A program made the position numbers and the translations under genes. DNA of 64,000 bases, taken from Eopsaltria australis (taxonomy: Eukaryota; Chordata; Aves; Passeriformes; Petroicidae). The notes beneath the pieces are model-generated. The model was not told the origin of the DNA, ran no database searches, and saw nothing but the letters and a program-made list of their open reading frames with translations. The stretch covers positions 124,001 to 188,000 of the forward strand of contig JAVTVJ010000796.1 of assembly GCA_034509425.1 (NCBI GenBank), given 5' to 3'. Every line of letters starts with the position of its first letter. The stretch's first letter is position 1. Shown here one piece after another: positions 1 through 64,000 of the stretch.

Positions 1-510
1 CGAGCTCCAGCCAGCAGCCCCTTCCTGCTGGGAGTGTCCTCAGCCCCGTCTCTCGTCCCCCTCGGGGGCTGTGGGGTGCCAGGACAGCCCTTTACATCCA
101 CCGTGTCACCCGCTGTCCCCTCCAGCAGCCCGAGCCACGTCCCCAGCCCCGACCCTGCGTTCAGACCCAGGCCTGAGGGTCCCCGTGAGCAGCCAGACAA
201 CCTTGACCCCCGGCTTTTCCTTTACTCCACACACATCTTGGGTCTGAAAAGGGTTAAAACCGGCACTGATTTAGCAAAAAAACAAAATCGTATTTCTGCA
301 CTCCTGAAGATTCTGCGTGTGAGGTCGGTGCCAGCCTGGGTGGGGTTGGCAGCCCCGCTCTGCGCCGGGGAGGGGAGGGAAGGTTTGATCTCAGTGTATC
401 ATTCTAGCTTAGCTTCTGTCTGTGGGTGTCCATAGTGTATCGTGTGTTTAACAACTGGTTTACACTGTTGCCGTAAAAGTGAATTTGGAAATAAAGTCAT
501 TACTACGATA
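1..510 (+). other. MAPT: 3' end of the MAPT (tau) 3' UTR, partial
   Basis: The stretch from about 400 to 510 closely matches the end of the mammalian MAPT 3' UTR as I remember it: a 'cttagctt...ctgtctgtg' block, then 'agtgtat.gtgtgttt', then 'gtaaaagtgaatttggaaataaagt'. A canonical AATAAA at 490-495 is followed by the likely cleavage zone at about 508-520. MAPT encodes the microtubule-associated protein tau; none of its coding sequence is in the window. The gene reads plus, tail to tail with KANSL1, which is the order at human 17q21.31. Positions 1-400 are GC-rich and less distinctive, and are assigned to the same UTR by continuity only. The open frame at 34-435 has no protein-like character and is not called. 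Confidence 0.85.
490..495 (+). terminator. MAPT: Polyadenylation signal AATAAA of MAPT
   Basis: This is a canonical hexamer in the context 'ggaaataaagtcatt', the same context as the last poly(A) signal of mammalian MAPT. Cleavage is expected 15-25 bases downstream. Confidence 0.85.
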
Positions 511-914
511 ATGATAAAATGCAGCTCTTTTGCACGGGGGGGCACGGGGTGGGGGATCTGTGCACAGCATCAGGGGCTGGGGCAGCACAGAGGGGCAGGG
601 ACCGCGACTCAGCTTTCCCTTTCCTTTTGGAATAGCAGCTCCCACTCCTCTTCTGGGGCACAGAGGGTGCAGGAGGGGTCACCCTGCCTGGTGGAGCCAC
701 AGCAGTCCCTGCACGAGAACCAGCAGCATCCAGTTAACCCCAGAAATGTAAAATAACCCCCAGCCCGGGGGTTCCTCCTCTTGCTGACAGTAACTGCTGG
801 AAAATAACATCACAGGAAAAAAGAGGCCACTGAAATGCAGGAGGGAAGCAGCTGAGCAGTTGATCTGAGTGCACTGAGGGCCCCTTCCCTGTCCCAGCCC
901 AGCGTTTCACACTC
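511..914. other. Intergenic gap between converging MAPT and KANSL1 3' ends
   Basis: About 400 bases separate the MAPT cleavage zone from the probable KANSL1 cleavage site. The short open frames here overlap one another and have no recognisable protein features. I see no gene or repeat. Confidence 0.6.
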
Positions 915-933
915 ATCAAATGGAATATTACGT

Positions 934-950
934 TTTAATTTTTTTTTAAT
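934..950 (-). terminator. KANSL1: Candidate KANSL1 polyadenylation signals (two ATTAAA)
   Basis: Two ATTAAA hexamers on the minus strand, at 945-950 and 934-939, lie just downstream of the AU-rich conserved-looking UTR segment. No AATAAA was seen on this strand between them and the stop codon. Cleavage is expected near 910-925. Confidence 0.5.
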
Positions 951-1089
951 ATTTTCTTCTTTTTTTTTTTTTTATAAGCACATTTGTGCTTTGCCAACAG
1001 AATCAAGACATTAACAAAGATCAGCTTCTCGGAAGAAAAGCATTTCTATATAACAAGGACATTACACAGCTCAAAGCAGGAAAAGAAAA

Positions 1090-1097
1090 TATTTACA
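1090..1097 (-). promoter_or_regulatory. KANSL1: Pumilio response element in the KANSL1 3' UTR
   Basis: TGTAAATA on the minus strand matches the Pumilio consensus UGUANAUA exactly. It lies in the AU-rich distal 3' UTR, where such post-transcriptional control sites usually occur. Function is inferred from the motif only. Confidence 0.4.
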
Positions 1098-2526
1098 AAA
1101 TACAAGGTGGTTTTTTTTTTGTGTGGTTTTTATAATGCTAAAAGGGTTATTCAGAATTTTCAACCTTATAAATAGAAAAGCACTTCTGCAGAGGGATATG
1201 GTAGCGCCGTTGTTTGTTGGGTTTTTGTTTTAAAGAAACGATAACGGATCCTTTAAACTAGAACAGAACCAAAACCACGAGATCATGTTGAAAATTGTGA
1301 AAACCCCGACCATGAAGCAGTTCAGCGACTATTTCTTTACGATTACAAAATGGAAAAAAAAAAAAAGTCCTTTGTATTTTTTTTTCCGTTTTTTTTTTGG
1401 TGATGTGATTATACATAAGACAGGCACAATGCTAGCAACAGGACAGGCCCGGGAGCGACACCGTCGGGACCGGGAAGCGTTCGGGGCGGGGACGGTGTGC
1501 GGGTCCGGGAGTCTCTGCGGGTGCGGAACCGGGCGGGAGGGGACGGGACGGGCAGGAACAATGAACTGGGCTTCAAACTCAAATACCTGTCAGGAGGGGC
1601 CACCTCGGGCACCCCGGAAATGAAACGGACCCGACACCGGTGCTGGGACGGTGCGGGAGTGGAGCGAAGCTGTGGTGGATCCCACGCGGGACCGGGATGA
1701 GCCCGAGCCCCCAGGAGCCGCCTCCTGCCTCCATCCTTCCCCTCTGATCCCCCCTGCTCTGACACGAACCCACCTGCGGCACCCCCGGAGCGGCGGCTCC
1801 TCGCTCTCGGCTCCCCCCCTGCCCGACCCCACAGCGAGGGCAGAGCTCCAGCAGCGGCCACAGCCCAGCTCCAGCTGGAACAGCCTCGCCCCAAGGGCAC
1901 CCAAGTGCCCCGGGAATTCTGCTCCTGCTCAAAGCATCGCGGGCTCTTCCCCACCCTGCCCTTGGAACGCACCAGGTGCTTCCCCACTCCCGCTCCTCCC
2001 ACGCGGAGCTGAGCGTGGAGCAGCCACGAGGACCCTCCTTTCCCCCTGCTGGGGACGCAGCCACAGCCCTCGGCACAGCCAGGCTGCTCCAGACCAGGGG
2101 AAGGAAGGGGAGGCGTCCCCGGGGGCAGAGGGAGGATCACGGGGGGACAGAATCCCCCTTGGGATACCTGGAACTACAACCTGGGGCAGGAAAACGCAGG
2201 AGGGTGGAAGTGCAGGTGGGCACTCTGCAGGTGAGGACAGCCAGACAGTGAAGGTTGCAATCCCAAGACATCACTTTTCACCACTAATTTCACTCCACTA
2301 AAACCTTTCAGGGAGGGGGGAGGGAGTGGGTTAAGAGAAAACGACACCCTTTCGTTGGGAAAAACTATCCCCGAAATCTGCTAGTCAGCTAAATCCTGTG
2401 CTCTAGTTTTATACACCTAAAGGAGGGAGGAAAGGGGAGGGGGTCTGGTGGGCTGCTCCCCTCCCGAGGCTTCACTCCGCTGGGAGGAATCTGGGGGCTC
2501 ATTCATGTGACGAGGAAACATGGAGA

Positions 2527-2587
2527 AGAAAAAAAAAAGAAAAAAAAAAAGAAAACAAAGGAAGAAAAAAAAAAAGAAAACAAAAAA
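2527..2587. repeat. A/G-rich simple repeat in the 3' UTR
   Basis: This is a run of A tracts broken by single G or C bases. It produces the lysine-rich false open frame read on the plus strand. It is low complexity and non-coding. Confidence 0.8.
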
Positions 2588-2726
2588 CGGTTTCTAAACT
2601 CCTTAAATTCACTAAAAACTGTGAAAATTCCCGGCAGGATGTTTGAATATCAAACGCAGATTTTGGAAGCTTTAATGCCAAGAGTTAGTTCTGTGTGTTG
2701 GTTTGCTCATGTCTCCCCGTGTGTCT

Positions 2727-60374
<57,648 letters not shown>

Positions 60375-60457
60375 TCAGCACAGACACGCGGGAAGTCCGG
60401 CCTCTCCCGCTGCCGAGGCCAGCTCCACTGCCTCCCACTGCCGCTCCCGAGGGCAGC

Positions 60458-63400
60458 CTGCACACAGAAGGCAAGAGACACAGTCAGGCACCGCACTTGG
60501 AGGAAATCAATCCATTTATTCCCGCACAACGGCAGCGAGACGCGGACGCGACGCTTGCGCCGAGCGCAGCCTCCTCCCCCTGGGAGCCCCGGCCGCGCTC
60601 AGCGTGGCACCAGGAGCTGGAACAGAAACAGGAACACACAACCCAGCCCTAAGCATCTCCCAATGCCTGTCTGGGACTGCTATTCCCACCTCTCAGTTTA
60701 TCCATGAGCACACCTGAACCATTCCAGGCCTCCAGGAAAGCTCCAGCCCTGGATGCTCCAATTCCTCAATGCCAGCAGCTCACCAACTTCATCATTAAAA
60801 TCCCTGAGCTACACGTATGAAATAGTTTTCAGTGCTTCTACTGCCAGCTCAGGGGTCTTAAAAATGACAAATTTGACTATAACACATAACACAGACAGGG
60901 CTTGAGGGGAACAAATCTCCATATGCTTAAACTCCCAGGGGCTGAAGAAACCCCACTGCTTCCCCGAAACCTGGATTTCAAGAAAGTCGCTTCCCTGGTG
61001 TCTATGAAACCTGCTTTCCCAGAAGAACATTTCTGAATGAGCCAGGTGATTTCCAGTGCTAGCAATTCCCATTTCTCTTTCAAGAGCATGGATAAAGATT
61101 AACCCACAGAGCAGTTCTCCACTGACTGTCAGAGCAAGCCTGGGTTTAACTCAACTAGAGCAAACAAATTAAGAGAAATAACTAAAGACTTCATTTCTCT
61201 ACACTGCAGCCTCTTCCCACCCACCTTCAAGTTTCTGGTCATTCACCCACTTCCCTCGCCACTAAAATTGTCAGTGTTTTTAAACTGCATTCAAATAACC
61301 CACAGCACTGGCTGTGCCGCCAGTGAAACAGTTACTTGATTTTCCTTTTACTGCTGAAATTATTTAGCATCTTCATAAGATATTTCAATGTCAACTTAAT
61401 AATAAAAAGTTTCCCCGATCTCTTGCCTGATATGCCAACCCCCTAATTTCACATAAATTTGCATAAGCTTGTTGTAGCTGTTCATTAACACACCCCAATG
61501 ACCAAATTAATACACCACTTTACAGGAAAAGCGAGGACTATCTAAAGTTTTAATATGTTAAACAAGGAAAACTTCACAGCCAGTTTTGTTTCTGGGCTCA
61601 CAGGAGGAGGAGACAGGGAAGGAAGAATACACTCCCAGTGGAACCGACTTTAAAAAAGCTGTTGCAACAGAAATATTGAGATGCTGGAGGTGAGTTCAGG
61701 CTTCCCAAGTCCCCTACTCACAGAACTTAGGGTATTCTGTAACTGACTACACTCTATCCTTACTAAAAAAGGATCTGCGTGTCTGAAAGTTTAGGCCACA
61801 CTCACTGAAAATGGCTTTTAGTCACCATTTGGGTCCATAAATAAAAACTGAACATGCCTATTCAGGGAAGAAAGCAAAAAAAGGAACTTGCAAGGAACTT
61901 TCCACTTGTAGCTAAGACGCCCTTGGGAGAGGAGGGAGGAAGACTGTCAGAATAAAGACTTCCTCCACTCCAGCCTCCTTCCAAGACCTTCACTACGGAC
62001 ACACACTGGGAGTGACTGCCCCTAAGGGGCTCCCAGCCCTGCACAAACACCTGGGTTTCCCTTCCACAGGGAGCTCTGGCTCAGGGCTCTCCACCACAGT
62101 CACCACGAGGCATCGACAGCAGCTTCGGGAACACCCAGCTGCACAAAGAGCACGAAACCCTCCCCTTGGTGCTAAATGACTCTTCATGAACAGATCCGCA
62201 CTGCACTGCAGCCAGTCAGGAGTTTGCCCAGCCTGAAGAGAGTTTTCATTTGTAGGTCATCAACTTAAATTAACAGAAGTAGGAAACGGAAGCAAAACTT
62301 TGACACTGCCTTTTCCTCCGGGTTTGCAAACCCACTTGAAAACAGAAAATCCTCCTGCTAAGCTACTGCAAACCTCCTTGGCTCCACTTTTCATAGGGTG
62401 GACAGCATTTAGAATACTTTGGAAGCCTGGAAAGCCTCCCCTAAGAATAAGGCTTTGTTCTAGTAGCTTAAAGATGACCTCCAGAAGTTATTGGGTCTAT
62501 TTTTTTAAATTTTATTTAAGTCCTTATAAACTCTGTGTGCTGGACAGCACTGGCTTCTCCAACACTGAATTAGATCTCTGCTTTTATGAGCACCCCCTGG
62601 AAAAAAGATTAAGGAACATTTGTAAGCATGTTCCCTCCCTCTAAGTCTGGGTTGTTATTCAAGCTGTATTACACTTATCAGGAATTTCTTCCTAACAGGG
62701 AATTGGAGGGGAGAAGGTGTTACAGCATCTCTGAGGAAGGAGAACAAAGGAAAGGAAAGGTCACAGAATGGGAAGGTCATTGACACAGTCTGAGGAACTT
62801 CCAGAGCATTCTGGTGAGTCTGACAATGATTCCAAGCATTATCCCCAATCTGCTGCCTGCTCCTGGGACCCAAACCGTGCTGGCAAGTTCTACTCAGACT
62901 GCTGTCACCCACCAGTATCAGGAGATCCACGTGAGCACCCACAGGTCCCTTTTTCCACTGTTTCCCCACCGAGGGTCTTTAATTCCCAGCACTCAAGGTG
63001 ACACACGTGGGACTAAGAGGCTTCTGCTCTGGCACAAGCCCTGATGGCAGAGAACTGCCAGAGTAACTGGACACTGCTCCAGTTCCACCAGCACAGCCCA
63101 ACTCCAGCCCAGCCTCCAGCAGCCATGGCACAACCCCTGGACCTGGCTCGGGAAGATCCAACGGGAGCTGCTCCTGGAGGGCCAGGTGCTGTTTACAGCG
63201 TGTCTTGGGCTAATAGTGAATGAACGTTCTTCATTTTCCCTTCAGAAGCAGAGCACTGCCAGAGCACTCAGCAGTAATTAACAGAGCAGAGATGAAAGGC
63301 TGCAGCAGCAGGTAAAACCAGGGCAGACGTAACTCGCCCATCTTCCCTTGGTGCCCAGGAGGGCACACGAGGCCACCACGGCTCCTCAGGGGGCTTCACC

Positions 63401-64000
63401 CACAACACTCAAACTTCCTGCACACTGAGCAGAGGGAAGAGTGGGAACAGGGCCGAGGCAGAGATGGGAACTCAGAGGGGCAGGAGGAGCACACCCGGTC
63501 CCACTACACCCCGAGCAGCAGCGGGTCATGGCACCCCTGGAAACAATCCCCCGGAATGCTGACTGACTCAACACCCTCTGCTTCTGAAACCCAATTTTAC
63601 AATCACACATTGAAAGGAGAACTGGCTTTCCAAGCACATGATTTTGTGCAGTACCTTAGAAAATGAGCCCAAAACAAACACAGGAAGTTTTGGCTCTCTG
63701 AATTCCTTGTGGAAAGTTTCTTGGGGAGAAATCAGGCACTGTGCCTCCAGTGAGGGTCATGAGAAAACATGGGGAGCTCCGAGCACTGGCACCTGTGTAA
63801 AGTCACTCCAGTTTGCCTCTGGAAGGGCTGTCCCTGCTCTCCTCCCAGACATCAATCCCACCGTGGCACCCACCTGGCTCCATCCCTCCCTGCACCGCTT
63901 GGCCACACACACATCTCCCTCGCATATTGATGCTCCCTGCATCATGGTTTAAATCCCTGACAAGTCCCAAACTCCTGCACTACTGCACCCTGAAAGCCCT
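60458..64000 (-). other. KANSL1: KANSL1 intron 1, partial
   Basis: Upstream of the exon 2 acceptor. Apart from a short CpG-dense patch at 60523-60605, the sequence is unique-looking and not GC-rich. I find no CR1 piece, no coding exon and no CpG island large enough to be the main promoter. The non-coding exon 1 must lie to the right of the window. Confidence 0.85.
60523..60605. promoter_or_regulatory. KANSL1: CpG-dense patch near KANSL1 exon 2
   Basis: About 14 CpG dinucleotides in roughly 80 bases, 65-150 bases upstream of the exon 2 acceptor, in an otherwise CpG-poor intron. It could be a small internal promoter or an unmethylated regulatory patch. No TATA box or other core element is evident. 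Confidence 0.3.

Larger units (their letters stand above)
915..2726 (-). other. KANSL1: KANSL1 3' UTR
   Basis: This is the sequence downstream of the KANSL1 stop codon (2727-2729, TAG on the minus strand). The first part (about 2726-1440) is GC-rich with an A/G-rich simple stretch. The distal part (about 1400-930) is AU-rich, looks like conserved UTR, and contains a Pumilio-type TGTAAATA. Candidate poly(A) signals are ATTAAA at 945-950 and 934-939, with T13 at 961-973 on the plus strand. The exact end is inferred. A 243-codon open frame at 1409-2140 on this strand lies in the GC-rich part and is regarded as chance. Confidence 0.75.

Noticed and set aside
1409..2140. A 243-codon open frame on the minus strand
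   Set aside because: It lies in the GC-rich part of the KANSL1 3' UTR, after the stop codon. Its translation is rich in Gly, Pro, Arg and Ser with no recognisable domain, as expected for GC-rich non-coding DNA.

Overview
This is a vertebrate nuclear window from a bird. Almost all of it is one gene on the minus strand, KANSL1, which encodes the scaffold subunit of the NSL histone acetyltransferase complex. Exons with clean GT-AG junctions join into one open reading frame of 1098 codons plus stop. Many truncated CR1 retroposon ends ('gaatcacagaatggtttgggttgg...' and its reverse complement) point to a bird, and their style suggests a neoavian, possibly passerine, genome. The species cannot be fixed from this alone.

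Layout from left to right. Positions 1 to about 510 carry the very end of a plus-strand 3' UTR that I recognise as MAPT (tau), with an AATAAA at 490-495. A short gap follows. The KANSL1 3' UTR (about 915-2726) then converges on MAPT, and the KANSL1 stop codon is at 2727-2729. The last 13 coding exons (numbered 15 back to 3) are packed into 2727-21898. A single 37-kb intron (21899-59109) separates them from the large first coding exon (59110-60457, ATG at 60374-60372). From 60458 to the right edge is intron 1. The non-coding first exon and main promoter lie beyond the window.

Exon numbering assumes one upstream non-coding exon, as in mammals. The MAPT-KANSL1 tail-to-tail order is the same as at human 17q21.31. 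The encoded protein keeps the N-terminal conserved region, a coiled coil, the WDR5-binding AARTRP motif, a nuclear-localisation-like KKRR, a Cys cluster, the KAT8-activating segment and the PEHE domain. Its C-terminus carries an unusual run of 16 serines.

The introns hold CR1 fragments (nearly all in intron 2), several minisatellites and simple repeats. One minisatellite duplicates the exon 7 splice acceptor. I found no RNA genes, CRISPR arrays, intact transposons or second complete protein gene. I saw no previously undescribed system. The best leads are the splice-acceptor minisatellite, a 129-base exon-like segment in intron 2, and the serine tract.
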